Positions 11,529 through 24,610 of a DNA stretch of 64,000 nucleotides are shown piece after piece (positions within the stretch are counted from its first letter, which is position 1; the number at the start of each line of letters is the position of its first letter). This DNA is from Lateolabrax maculatus (taxonomy: Eukaryota; Chordata; Actinopteri; Acropomatiformes; Lateolabracidae), in the NCBI GenBank assembly GCA_031216445.1, contig CM062219.1:13423001-13487000 (forward strand), given 5' to 3'. A program made the position numbers and the translations under genes. Below the pieces are notes generated by a model. The model was not told the DNA's origin, ran no database searches, and was given only the letters and a program-made list of their open reading frames with translations.

Positions 11529-13637
11529 CTGCCCTGCTGCCCTGACCCAGGGTTCATGGCATGTTTATGTGAGGTTAATGTGCTGTGATAAGGCTGCTAT
11601 TAGACGCTGTTTGAAGTGTGCATGTGGTCTGCCACAAACAAGGCAGCTGCTCTGCCAGCGGATGTCATCCTGCAGGAAACAAACAGGAAACCAGAGCGAA
11701 CAGACTCTTTAGATGTACAGGAAATGAGAGTTAATTGAATTGTTGTATCAACAGGAAAAGAAAGCTAATTGACTTGTTAGTTTGTGCTTTGATTTAGGAG
11801 TGACTGCGTGCTAGAGGAGGTCGTAGAGGTCTTTACCAGTATAAATGATGTGTGAAGTATGAGCGGTTGGTATGATCAACTTTGAACACTACTGAACCAC
11901 ACTGGTTATGAACCTCAGGATACTGGATACAGCGGATACCTTTTTTTCCCCCTCAATTTACTTCTTCCTCTATTTTTATCCTTCACTAAGAGACAGGCAG
12001 TTGCAGTGGAGTCAAGGCAGTTACTTTGCTGAAAGGACTTCATGAATTTAAGTAAATACACTAATTGAGTTTCATGATGAAAGTTGAGGCAACACAAAGG
12101 TAAATTACTCTTGAATACTTAATAAGAGCTAGAATGCAAAGATCATCACAGACTGATCATATTTAACACTAGCAGCATCTGGATTTCCCCTCCTTGAATC
12201 ATTTGTAATCTGTCTCCCTAACAAATTATACCCCTGCTTCTTTTTTTTCCCCGTTGATCATATGTGTAAATGCGCAACTGAACATGTGGCACATCTGTAA
12301 CTTTCAGTTTGTGAAAGAAAATGTGCAGAGAAAAAGCAGACTTCAACTAAAGTCATAACTGCAACCAACGCAAAGAGCTCAAAAGCATTAAACCCACATC
12401 ATGTTAAAAACAGTATGTGACTCTAAACGAGATCTTTCCTCCGCTCAGTGAAACACAAAACTTTAAAACAACAGACCATGTAAGTCACTCAGTCATTCCA
12501 TAAAAGAATAAACAAACAAAGGTGCAGGTCACTCCTCTAATTGCCTCCCGTTGAGTGCTTTTACTGACAGATGTTACAGCTCATTTACTATCAGAAACAT
12601 TGCATACAGAGTGGTGTGAATTCCATAAGTCAGCTGAGTGCCACAAGAGCTTACTGCAGACAAGAGACATGAAACCAAGATCAGGATCCAGGATCAGTAG
12701 ACAATTGGTTTGAAACCAATGTTGACTTTTGCTGGTGCTCGTTTACTTTCCTGCAACTGTGTTGCACGTGTAATTTAATCTTGTGAAGCCTGTATGTTGA
12801 TAACAGGTGAAGCTAATTCCAGGGTCAAACCCAGGAGTTTTGTGAACATGATAGACATGAATTAGGTGGAGGATAGTATTTCAGCCAAAATGACTTGAAT
12901 CAACATCACCTTTGCTCTGCATGCACATGAAAACACAAAATTGTAAGAATTATCCATATAAATACGTGAATCTTTGACAGATTTGACAGTAAAATCTGTT
13001 CAATCACATAACATAGAGCTTTTTATGAATCTGCTTGTGGGATTTTTGCTCTCATCATCCCCTCATTTGTCACAATATGAAGCATATGCTCTGGACAGAC
13101 ATCTAATGCTTAAAACACAATCAAATAAGAAAATGGGTCTTATAAATACATACCATACTGGACTGGAGGTGGGGTTGGCAGATTGGACAAAGTAAACCTG
13201 TAGGAATTGAAAGCAGATGTCCATGCAGATGTCTGTTTCCTGTGGAGCAGAAAGGTAAAAAATAAAGACATGGCAATGAAAGTCTTCAGCTAAAGTCCTC
13301 ATTAAAAATATAAGGTCCCTTGTGAAAAATTGAAAAAAAATCACACTTTGTAATGCCTGAATGAAAGACAGACTGTAGAATGACTGATTTTGTTTTCTTT
13401 AAATATTTTACATTTTAACAAGAGACACTAAAATAAAAATAAGCATTATAGAAAGCACACATTTAATTTTTTCAAAGAATACCTTCTATGAATCTGTTCC
13501 CTACACAGCTTTGACTTCTTCCTGCCGATGATCCAATCTGGATTAATCAGCAATTCTCACCTTGTTATTGCCACGACATGGATACTAATTTCAACAATCA
13601 TTACAATCCACTGAAACATTCATCCACCCAATTATAC

Positions 13638-13648
13638 TTATATATATA

Positions 13649-13704
<56 letters not shown>
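13638..13704 (+). repeat. (TA)n microsatellite
   Basis: A long alternating TA run with one interruption (tatatacttatata) near the start. It can self-pair. Confidence 0.97.
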
Positions 13705-13707
<3 letters not shown>

Positions 13708-15209
13708 TATATTTACAGCCAGTTCCTCTGTATATGTGTTGTGCCACAAGGTCAAATCAATTTTCCATTGTTAAAACAAGCCCAGTATGTTATTGTTTAA
13801 CTGATGTAGCACTGGTCAATCCCTCACAGTCTTGCACAAACAGCCTATGTGTATGTGAGTAGGTCTCACTGTGGCTATTATTACTGCATCCGTTAAGAGT
13901 CATAGCAGTGTGTTAACTGAGACCCATGGTAATAAGTGCTCTGTTGACTGAGTCTTCTGTATATTTATACAATAAATCTCCTTGGGGTTATATATAATAT
14001 GTTATCAGTGCAGGTTAGAGCCTTGACCAATGGGAGCTCATAGTGTAAACAACAGGATCGCTCTATATTAGAGAACACTCTTTGCTTGAAAAGTATACCC
14101 ACATTTAACACAGTATAGAACAAAAAGAAACTTTTTTGATTGTTAAATTGTTGAAAGTAAAAAAAAAATAGTTGTGAAAAGTTTAGACATTTCCAGAGAC
14201 ATCTTCAGATTGCATTGTTTTTGTCTGACCAACCACAACAAATCCAAAGTCATTGGGCTTGCAATAATATAAAACAGAGAAAAGCAGCAAATCCTCACAG
14301 TTGCAATCTCGGCACCCGTCGGCTATCGTCTAACAACGATTTAGTGACATTCATATGCAGATACTAGCAAATGTTTCTCATTTTTGCTTGATGAATGGCT
14401 TAAATAGTTAATTGATCATCAAAATTGTTGTTAATGATTTTTTTCTCAATCAGCAAGTTTAATGTGCTTATGCCAATATACAGTAAATGCATACTACAAA
14501 TACAGTGTATAGTCAAAAACAATTCCAAGTAAGATATAGGTATAGGTACTTGATACTTAACTTGATGCTTAATTTCAATTTCAAGAAGGTGGCAGTTTTA
14601 TGGAGGTTTTTTTTAAAAGTACATATTTCTACACATGATTTCTCCAGCCCCAACTAGATTTCATTAGTTTCTGCATTGTACTGTAGCATTCAGTGTTTTA
14701 GGTGGTATACTTTCACAAGGGCAAAAAAAATAGGAAAAACCTTGCAGGGCAGCGACCCATGAAAACTGTCGTTTTTTGACATCATTCATTACCTTTAAAC
14801 ATGAATGCTACATCACACCTTGTGTGCTGCAGGCTGAGGTTCCAAGATTCCCCCATGTCTGCTGGGTTTCACAAAGGCTTGGTGGAAGTTTTCATAATGC
14901 CTGTCTCCTCTGTGTGAAACTGCCCGCAGAAATACTCTAAGCTTAAGGAACCTATTAGTCTCAGTCAGTCAAAGCAGTTGTAAGGACAATGGAAGATGCA
15001 TATATTGGAAATATTCAGGGCTTTGATTATGTTGATTGCAGAGGTCTGTGAATCTGTTTTCTGTCCATTTTCTCCCTCTTTTCTATTAAATCCTTTATAC
15101 TGAATTAATCACTAACATAGTTAGAAGGTACTTACAACTAGCTATTCCTAAAACAAGGACTAAGATTACTAGGGGTTTACTCTAGAGAGTCCATGGACAT
15201 CCTCCCACA

Positions 15210-15237
15210 TACATATATACATATATGTATATATGTA
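15210..15237. repeat. Perfect 28-bp palindrome
   Basis: Two 14-base arms (tacatatatacata and its reverse complement) meet with no spacer. The composition is AT-rich alternating, so it may derive from a decayed microsatellite. Confidence 0.9.
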
Positions 15238-15588
15238 CACATTTAATTTAAATCGGATAAATAACTGATTGGACAAACAGAGACACATTTATATCATTTT
15301 GAAAGCAATCTGACATACAAATTAAACACTGCCACCTGCTTGGCGTTAGGTATGCCACGCTATGAAGCCTTTCAATGGGAGAATGAATTTGGTCTCGAAT
15401 CCTTGAGTTGTACAGTAAACACTTATATGCAAAAGTTTAGTTTCTCATCAAATTACCTAGTTATACTTCTTGACAGCAGACATTTTAGCATGCAACAGTA
15501 GGAAAAGCACAGGTGTCAATAATAAAATGAATGATGACTGACTTCCATTTAGCGGCTTCAGTTTCAGGGTCCTGGTGTTGTTCATGCT

Positions 15589-15982
15589 TAGCCTGGGAAC
15601 CAGACGAATGTGCGAGCTCATGTTTTATTTCCTCTGGCAGATACGTCTGGCCCCCCTCCCGTTTCAACGGATTTCCTTGGTACTGGCAGCACCGCTGTGT
15701 CGGGCAAACCAATCACAAGCGTTTATCTGGTATGAGGTGGGATATAATATGATGACTGACAGAGAGGAGCACCGTTAAGGCATCTTTGTAAATATCCAAT
15801 ATGGCTGCTATCATTTCACGGCCGGCTACAGCGGCAGTATTGAACGGACTGGACTGTACATTTTTCTCTAAAAGAACAAACAACTGCAAACAAACTTTAT
15901 GTTGATAAGAAATATGTGTTTGCCGTACTTCTGACAGGATGTACTATATGCATTTGCAAATTAGTCTGGCGATGCCAGGCTA
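15589..15982 (+). mobile_element. Non-autonomous DNA transposon with terminal inverted repeats and 9-bp target duplication
   Basis: The left end reads TAGCCTGGGAACCAGAC, and the right end reads, in reverse complement, TAGCCTGGCATCGCCAGAC. The ends are therefore imperfect inverted repeats beginning TAGCCTGG. The element is flanked on both sides by GTTCATGCT (15580-15588 and 15983-15991), a 9-bp direct repeat that is the expected target-site duplication. It is 394 bp long, with no transposase, so it was mobilised in trans. A target duplication of 8-9 bp points to the hAT (8 bp) or Mutator-like (about 9 bp) superfamilies. I cannot decide which. A diverged, inverted relative lies at 43977-44271. 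Confidence 0.85.
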
Positions 15983-16856
15983 GTTCATGCTGGCACACTG
16001 TCACACTGTACTGTCTTATTGGGACTCCTGTATAGAACAGAGCCATTGTTAATGTTATTAGAAACACCTGTGCTTTACCTACTATAACAAGTTAAAATGT
16101 CTGCTGTGAAAAAAATCAAAAAGCGAGGTTTAAAATACTTTTGTTCAGTGACAGTCTAAAATACATGCCATGTACCGTATATTAAGTCTTCAAAAAGAAC
16201 AGGCTGTAGTTAGTTTGTGTTTTGTCTCCGTCAACAGTCAAAGAGGTGGAATGAGGTGCAACGAGGGCAGGGATTTGTTCTTTAAAGAATAACCAAATCC
16301 CAACCTCAAACTGTGTGAGGCATTTATTTTTTGGTGTTTGCCTCCTCTTTAACTTTTCAATGTTACCACAGAGGAGAATGCATTGCAATCACGACTAATC
16401 CGAACAACTAATCAAAATGTATTATTTTTAAGCTACAGGTCTGGTCTCTTCTCCATGCTCAAAAGAACTACCAAAGCAGCTGTTTAATCCTTGTTCACTT
16501 AAAATCACATTTTCATTTCAGTAGGAGTTTCAGAGCAAAACATTGTTTATATCTCTCAGTGCCTGTCAGGGTTGGTCTGCCTGTGATTGTCAGCTTATAA
16601 ACAAATGAACTATTTTGTGCAGGCGTTACACCACAGGGTGTCACTCAGTTACAGCCCGGGTCAATGGATCCCATTCACAGGAACAATTTTTTTGGGGTGT
16701 GTTATTGATAGAAGGAAGCCCACACTGGGAGCTCGAACTTGGAGTCATAACACACACACACCCACATACGCTATAACTCACAAGACACAGGCACACACAC
16801 ATCAAACCACCATTGTGCACGTGTAATAGGGTAACACACGCACGCATGCACGTACG

Positions 16857-16863
<7 letters not shown>

Positions 16864-16894
<31 letters not shown>
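16864..16894 (+). repeat. (CA)n microsatellite
   Basis: CA run, preceded from about 16748 by interrupted CA- and CG-containing repeats. Confidence 0.95.
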
Positions 16895-16895
<1 letters not shown>

Positions 16896-17611
16896 CCTTA
16901 ATGTTAACTCAGTCCAACTGGACCCCTGCAGGTTCTGAGTGGGTTTGGTTCATTTCCATTTTCACCCTCAATATACTCTCAGCCTAAAGTTACCCCCCTC
17001 AGAGGTTCTCAGATTCAGCTTCAGGAATGTGTGCTCAGGGTCAACGCAGTCACTGGGAGGCAGAGAGCTGAAGCTAAAAGGTCATGATGATTAAAGGAGT
17101 AGAGTTAGCCACTTTCCTCTCACCAGGTGTCTGTCAGAGTCATAGAGTGCTCAGTCACTCATATTTCAGGGGCGGATTTAGTTGCTTTGTATTATGTTAC
17201 ATTTTTCCTTAGTCTAACTTTTGCATATTGCACCAGAGTGTGGCAGTAGCAGGTGAGGCAGGTTGAGCTGTGGAGAGTTTGTGTTGTTACTGTCGACACT
17301 GGCAGCCATCAGCCTGCTCCGTGTTTAAGAGAAGACTAAAAAGAAAGATTATGCAACTTTTTAAAGAAGAAATAACACTTTTCCATTTTCTTAAAAGTTG
17401 CATACCAGAATTAAAACAACCCCAGCACCTGGCATCTGTAAAGTCAGTATAATGATGAAAATGTATATTTTTCAAAATGATATGTCAAATAAATCAGAAA
17501 GGGACTGATTGCAGCCGACCACTCTTTGGAGTTCTATGCTTTTATGTTAATCATTTTGCAATAAAATTGCATGCAATGCTGCTCTCTGGCTGTGACCTGA
17601 GGTACTGTGTT

Positions 17612-17730
17612 TCAGTTGATGGACACCTCTCCATCAGCCCTCTCAGCAGATAAAGCTTTTGCTGCCTCCACATCCAGAGCTAGGAAGGAGGCGATAGCCT
17701 CACGATTCAGTCCATCAGGCAAGTCTCCTT
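17612..17730 (-). other. Candidate terminal exon or pseudo-exon, unidentified
   Basis: On the minus strand, an open frame ends at a TGA (reverse complement of 17612-17614). It reads GLNREAIASFLALDVEAAKA, then LSAERADGEVSIN and stop. Codon choice and the amphipathic alanine/glutamate-rich composition look more protein-like than surrounding DNA. A possible AG acceptor (ctcag, reverse complement near 17731-17735) lies just upstream of KGDLPDGLNRE. I recognise no family. The pyrimidine tract is poor and no partner exon is apparent, so this may be a relic or chance. Confidence 0.2.
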
Positions 17731-17924
17731 TCTGAGCTTGTGTTGTATTACATGCATCTCTGTAACAGATTTCACTGATCAGAGCTCAGGCCAGGATTAC
17801 ATCATGGCCAGAGAAGGAATTTCATGGCTGATTGTGTTGTTTATTTTGTCGTGTATTTCATCTGTATTGTCCCCATGAGTGGCGGTTACTTCTATAACAT
17901 AAAATATAATATAAAATATTATAC

Positions 17925-17987
<63 letters not shown>

Positions 17988-17990
17988 AAA
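17925..17990 (+). repeat. Compound (AAT)n-(AAG)n microsatellite
   Basis: About 12 AAT units are followed directly by about 10 AAG units. This explains the poly-Ile/poly-Arg and poly-Tyr/poly-Ser reading frames seen on the two strands. Confidence 0.95.
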
Positions 17991-20439
17991 AATAATAAGA
18001 ATAAGAATAAAAATAAAGTAAATTAGTAAATTCATTCAACTAGAGGTCAAAACTCTTTGGAGCCATACCACAGAGACTACAGCAAGACTGTTGTTTTTTC
18101 ACAGCTTGGAAAAACACCCACAGGGTAACATCTGAAATGCTGTGTTGAGGGGATGGACAGATCGTGTCAGCAAGACTAGATCTGGCTTTCTTCCCAGCGT
18201 GCCTGCTGTTCAAACAAATTGACTGCTCTGCTGAACTCTAATAAAATCTTAATATTTTTTGGGACTTAACAGTCAACACCAGCTGTTTGACGTCTTATAA
18301 ATTGACTTGGATTACCTGTCAGTATAGAATTTCCACATTTTTGGTTATACAGCAGAGACAATGTTGACCCTCTTTTAAACAGTAAACTGTGCTTACTTAC
18401 TTACATACATATTTCTAATTGCCTGTTTCACTTTTACATATGTCAGTACTCAAGCTGGGGAACGCTAAAATTCAATGCACAGATCGTGGTCATTTTAAAC
18501 TTTTAATCCTTGAAAGGTTGCATCTTTCCTACAAAAATGCTCTATTCATTTCATGCTCAATATTCATGCCCAATATTTTCCTATTTCCACAGATAAAAAT
18601 CCTAAAACAGATGACATATAGAAAGATATTTATATCACATCTATAGTCCGCCATATTGCAGATCTATGTATTTCAGGCCCTAAACATCTTGGTCCTTAGT
18701 TTAACAAGTTTGCTTATGGTTGATAGGGACTCACTTGGGACACATCTATTTTAATAACTAGTAAGTAGATTTATGCTTAGTGGCAAAAGAGGAAAATCAG
18801 CACTTATTGCCAAGATGAAGAACTAAATACACCAGTGTGACATCCAACAGATTATGTGGCCCTTAACAGGTCTATAAAGCTAGAACCACAGGAGATAAAT
18901 CTATGACCCTACTACGTCTGTGGATTAATATTTTAACATGCACTACACATTTTCTATATTATGCATGATGTTTTATGGCCCTACAGTATTTAGGCATCGT
19001 TTAGTTGCAAAAGATGCAATAAGATTATGCATGCTTTTGTTGCATCAAACCCAGAGACCCACTTGAATCTGGAAAAGCTGTTACATTTTGTTGACAATGT
19101 CACAGTAGAAGGTACTTTATACTCCTTTTTGTTGTATGATAACATATTACTCTTAAAGGTATGTGTGGAAATGAGTAATGGCCCTGTGTCTGATGAGTCC
19201 CATGATGGCACGGGCAAACATAAATGGATAATAGTGCTGCTGTATTGTCCCTAAATATGGTTACCTTGGCAGAAAAGTCACCAATATAGCTTTGAATGAT
19301 ATAGCACAGTAGATACAGGTGTGTTTTATGTTTATTTGGCTCATCTTAAGTACTTGTTTTTGTCTTACTTATCTATATTTCTTTGATATATTTTAGATAT
19401 AGTCATTAGATGCTGCAGTGTGCTTGTGTGAGAATGACTAAATGTTCATCTTTTCTTTTAAGAGGACATTGAAGACATTTTATGTCAGGTAACATAATTC
19501 TAGTATATAGTGTAGTCTAGTATAGTTCCCAATACAGTCCTTTAGAGGGTGAAAATTAGATACAATTTTCAAGGAAATGACTGTAACCTTGGGGAGTAAA
19601 ATTACTTTAGAGGCCTTCGGTAGATTGGCCTATTTTTGTTCCTATAGAGGAACCATTAGAACTCATAAAACCAAAGACATACTGTTTTCATCAAGACCAG
19701 ACCATACTGACTGTATGCACTGGTAGCACCCACTCGTCATCCTTTATATTCTGCACAGTGCCTTCTTTTGGGACCCTAAGTGGAATTGATGAGGAGAAAT
19801 ATTAGCAGAGCTGCAGCATAAAGACTAGCATGTTGCCCCTATTCTCAGATGGATTCCGATGAACACCAAGTCCAAGAAGCTGAATTAGTTAGTGTGCAAT
19901 CTGCAGAATTTTGTTTGCCCAAAACTCACTCAGTTAAGTGATGAATTATTTGGAACTGCAGCTTTCCGATGTTTTCCCTGCTGTAATCCATTATTTGTAT
20001 TCATCCAACTAACCTGTATCCATTTGCCTGGTGCATGACTGGAAAATAAACCATATAGGTATTGATGTAAACGCCTAAAAATTTAAATCACTTGGAGCCC
20101 TCCAGCTGCAGACAGCCATCACATACAAATTTTTACCTTTTAGGAAACTCACAAAATGCCTGTTAGCACAGGATTGAGAATTGGGATTTGTGCCTGAGAT
20201 GTAAGATGATTGGTTTTTACCAACATCCTGATTCATACCTCTCAGTGTAAAAGCAGCAGGGGAATTAATTTGTAAGTTCAGGTATTGTAAACATATCAGA
20301 AACAAGACACTCTGTCTCAGTCTTATTTTCAGATTTTAAAATGTCAATATATATCTCCTGTGTCCTCTCTCTTTCTGACATTTTCCATCCTTGTCCCTTC
20401 CACCATTAGCTGTACTTGGCCGGCACACAAACACAAACG

Positions 20440-21260
20440 CCCATGCAAACACACAGAGGGCTTGACTCTCCTATCCCCCCACACCTGCCGCCATCCCTTG
20501 CACTGATGCTGCAGCGGTGTTTTTAAATGAGTATCTATTAAAATGCCATTATAAGAAATGGGGAGTGATGTTGTCCCTGGCAGGAGTTTATTGGAGAGTA
20601 AATGTAAGCTCCCACACATGGAACACCTCATTAACCCAGTGGATATTTACAGCCTTGCAGCATGGAGGCACGGGCAGGGATTGAGGCTCTGCTCATCTTA
20701 ATAGTGTCTGATAAGACTCTTCTTCTGTTCATACCTGCACTTTTAATGGGACTTACTCCACCACTAATGACCTTAAATGGATCCCTGCAGGGTGCCTGCC
20801 TTTTGCTCGAAACCCACCGAAACGGAACAAAAACAGCCATAGAAAAAGCACTGCTGGAGCTGGTAGGGATTGTCTGGCTTGCTCAAGGGCACTTCAACGG
20901 CTTCTAGTCACTCACTGAAACTAAGCTGCAGGTTCATCCGGGAGAGGCTATGGTTATCACTTCGCTGACTCACAAGAACAAACCAAAAAGAAATGTCACA
21001 AGGAGAACGGAGAAATACCCACAGAACAAATTACCAATTAAGGCTTTTAATTACACACAATAAAAGTACCTGGTCTTTACACCGCAGTACTGTGGAAGGT
21101 TTAACAACAGCAGGGAAATTGCGATGAAATTGCAATAAAATACGCTGGAATCACTGCTCCCTTTAATTTTATTAGCAGTTATTTTGACCAACTATGCAGG
21201 AGTAAAGGTGTAATATTAGAACAGGCGACAGAAGTAATTCCCCAGCTACTCATTACAAGT
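20440..21260. promoter_or_regulatory. Candidate conserved non-coding region
   Basis: This stretch is less repetitive than its flanks and is dense in short motifs resembling homeodomain cores (TTAATT, ATTA and TAAT around 21035-21180), with mixed GC content. It has no microsatellite and no recognised transposon. It could be a distal enhancer of the TIKI gene or of a neighbouring developmental gene. That is inference from appearance only, since no comparison was possible. Confidence 0.25.
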
Positions 21261-24200
21261 AGGCCAGTCATTGTATCCACTTTGAAATATCTGGGCACTG
21301 AATATATTTGATAAAGTGCCTAGAGCGGATGGTCACAACAAAAAGCATGTTGTCCCCTCATGGTTAAAATGAGGACTTTTATATGAAGCTCTATTTGTTG
21401 CCATATCCTATTTTTATTGTCTATATATTTGTTTTCAGTGCATCTAGCCTAGGTATATTTTTGTCCTTTCTCTTTTTTCTGATTCCCCTTAGGATCTATA
21501 TGTACCCATTTCAAGAAAAACAATCTATATAGAAACAATCGCTCTATAGAATACTTATGGATATTTGACACATTATTTATGCCTTTTAATGACTCTTGTT
21601 GCCCCCTTTTGTGACTTATTGTTGTTGAAGTTTGTGCAAGACTCCTTTAAATTATATCATATTATATTGTCTTTTTATATTATTTTTTTTTAATTTTTCC
21701 TTGTAACAAGAATATCTTTATACATATGTATTTTATATCCCTAATTTCCATCTGATGGGTATTATCCAGAGGAAGACTGGTGACTGTAGTTGGTCAAAAC
21801 ATGGTAAAAAAAAACCTAAAGGGGGCTGTCAGTGTTGGGGTACACTGACATGATAAACATGGGGTAATGTTGTATGACAGGCAAAGTAAAACACTTGCAT
21901 GACCCCCAAGTTGCTGAGCAGACATGCAAAATGTATCACATTGATTATCATATTTTTGGCCTGTAACTTAATTTAAAGGATTATCTGTGTACCTCATACA
22001 TGGATATGAGTAATATGAGCTTTCAATTAAGAGCTCAGCACCTTCAGCACAGTTGAAGGATTACAGAATAGAAAAAGAATTTATATGACATTTATGTGCA
22101 TTTTTGTAGATAAATTAAAATGTATTGATTTGGAAACCATTTTTTTTCTGTTGAACACTATGCAGAGGACAGTTTTGGTCTACATCCACCACTTCATTAT
22201 CCTAGAATCAAAGAAAAAAGTCGGCAAACACATGAATCGTTTGGATTAGGTGCATTAAGTTAAATTCCAGTCACATTTTGGACATAATCATTAAGCATGC
22301 TACATTTCACAAAGTATTATGATTTGATAGGATACATTAAACAAAGCACCTTGTCCATAGTTAATGTTTAACCTTTGTTGTCCTTCAGCCAAACAGTCCA
22401 GTTAACTGCATGTTTTGTGACTTACACCGTGGAGTAGGAAGCGCAGCATGGCAGAGAATACTGCCTGTCGCACAAGGATCAAGTACTAAAACCTCTGCGG
22501 TACAGCTGCATTCTCAAGACATTTCAGCTCTTTCCTTTAGGCTGAATCCATCACCTTTTTGAAAGACGGATGGCAGCGCTACCAGCCCCTCTGAAATTCG
22601 TAACCACTTTTTCCACCTCTCAAATGTTAGTGTGAAGTCTCTCCAAGTTCCCTGTCTCCTCACCTCAGGTTCTTTCCGAGCAACTTGAGATAACATTATT
22701 GAATATAAAGCACCCGGGACCGGCTCTTCACCCTGCCAAGATCAATTTAAAGTCAGAGTAGTGAAAAACTCTCTGAAATAAACTGTGAAATATCACCCTG
22801 TCCCCAAAACACCTACAAATATAGGGGTTCCTCCTGAAAAGTCTCATAGAATAGAATTCATCTACGAGGCTAGATTTCAGGTACGGGTAGGCATGCGTTT
22901 ATTACTGAATTGACAAAATCAATCTGTAAATTAGTTTTCTGTGTTGAGCTTTGCAGTGTGAAGGTCTACTCATCACTTACTTTCTGCTGGATATGGTATG
23001 TTAACATAGGAATTTGATATCTAAATCCTTAAGTTTTTAATCTGATAAGTTTGTAAAAAAAAGTTTGTAAAAAAAAAAACAAAACATCAAAATGATATTT
23101 TGGTCTAAGCCTACTAAACATAGAGGGCACGTTAATAGTCTCGAAATTCACCTGCCTGTTGGACATTGGTCTGTTGAGACTGCTACTGGCTCCTTTCCTT
23201 TCATTTCTGCCTCCATTTCCCTCCTTCGCCTTTCAGGGTAACATGATTGAAATAGACACGATGTGAATGTATGTGGGGTGATCGCATGCAGTTAATTTGT
23301 CATTCTGAAGTATGTTACAGCTCCCAAAGATGACTTTGACACTGAATAGTGCCTTAGTTTACTTTTTGTAATTTAAAAATGCATGTTTTTGTGATGACAC
23401 TCTCACCCACTCTCCCCTCCCTGGGATTCACATTACTCTCAACTAAAAGCTTCTCTTTTAAACTGATTGTTCAGGGTTTCATCGAGCCAGGTTCTGTTAC
23501 CTCGCCTACTGTAATAAGCTGCCTGCACTGCTCCATGTAAATAGTTCATGATTGCATCATTCAGCTCAAAATTGTGTTTCTGCGATTCTCTTTTCTTGGT
23601 TTCAGAAGGACAGGAAAGGGACACATTCCAACTACAACTCTTTTGTCCGTCCTGGCTCACTATGAACAGATCCCATCACATTTTCATGAAAATCCAAATG
23701 TCACGTTGAGGAAAATTTTCATCTAAATGCAGCATAGCAATTTAAACGTCCCAACTGACAGATAGCTGCCAAAACAAACCCAGAAGAGGACTGCAAATAG
23801 TGAAACCGAGAGACGTGACCTATCCTGGACTGGTTTGCATGCCAAGGCTGCAGAAAACTATTATTCACTTTGAAGATCTAGCTAAAATTATAGCCAGAAA
23901 TAAAATATATTCATACAAAAAAGGGGTATTTTTTTGGCAGAGGAATGATTGTATGAATTCTGCTTTTGTTGTATATTGACAAGACTTACAAGGTTTATGT
24001 TCAATGTGAAAAACACATTTTATTAGTAACATACCAGTGAAAACATTATGTGTACAAAATGATTGATTGACTGATCCATTGATATACTGGCTCTATCTCT
24101 TTTTATGTGTTAAGCCTCAGTTCTATTCACTTGACAATAGATGGTGGATTTAAGCCCTTACCCTCACCTTGACTCTGTCTAGAGACCTGAACATGCTTGG

Positions 24201-24279
24201 TGATTAAGAGGATGGGGAATAAAACTTCTGAGGTTGTTCTGACCTGGAACTCTCATTAAAAAAAGCAACTCTGTATTAA
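21261..24279. other. Intergenic sequence
   Basis: AT-rich DNA with homopolymer runs (for example 21683-21693 and 23056-23080). I see no gene, no complete mobile element and no convincing exon. Confidence 0.55.
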
Positions 24280-24610
24280 CGATACAAATATTCAGCTCAT
24301 GTTGACAGCTTATAGCCTCGAAAAGGAGCCAAGGATAATCCAATCAATCAAACAGAATCACATTTAATACATTAATCATTTGCTGCATATTCACGCAGGC
24401 TTAGCCGCATCCTTTATTAGAGCTGATCTGGTTTCCAAGGTGAGGCAAAAGATTGAGCCTTGTGTTACAGCTCTGGGATTCAGGATTGAGGATCAGATAA
24501 CTGACACTGACAAGGCAAAGCTGGAGCAGATGAACCTCATCGATTCCTAAAAAGCATCACTGATCACAGCCGTGACAGCGCTGGAGAGACTGTCACCAGA
24601 TAAGGAGATA
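24280..24610. promoter_or_regulatory. Candidate conserved non-coding region
   Basis: Structured sequence with clustered AATC/TAAT motifs (near 24340-24375) followed by a balanced-composition segment that is open in one + frame for about 50 codons, to a TAA near 24550. No splice logic or protein family supports a coding role, so a regulatory element is the likelier reading. Weak evidence. Confidence 0.2.

Larger units (their letters stand above)
11106..15579. other. Intergenic sequence
   Basis: No gene seen. It holds a CA microsatellite (11477-11526), an AT microsatellite (13638-13704), a perfect 28-bp palindrome (15210-15237) and AT-rich unique-looking DNA. Reading frames here are short and have no recognisable domains. 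Confidence 0.6.
15992..20439. other. Intergenic sequence
   Basis: No confirmed gene. It contains a CA microsatellite (16864-16894), compound AAT/AAG microsatellites (17925-17990), and a candidate minus-strand exon at 17612-17730 listed separately. The rest is AT-rich and unrecognised. Confidence 0.55.

Noticed and set aside
15485..15778. Overlapping frames on both strands of about 70 codons
   Set aside because: They lie within or across the end of the short transposon at 15589-15982 and have no transposase similarity.
17797..18039. Poly-Ser/poly-Tyr and poly-Ile/poly-Arg frames
   Set aside because: Products of the AAT/AAG microsatellite.
24380..24550. An open + stretch of about 50 codons ending LEQMNLIDS-stop, considered as a terminal exon
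   Set aside because: No convincing acceptor, no family match and no partner exon. The length is within chance expectation.
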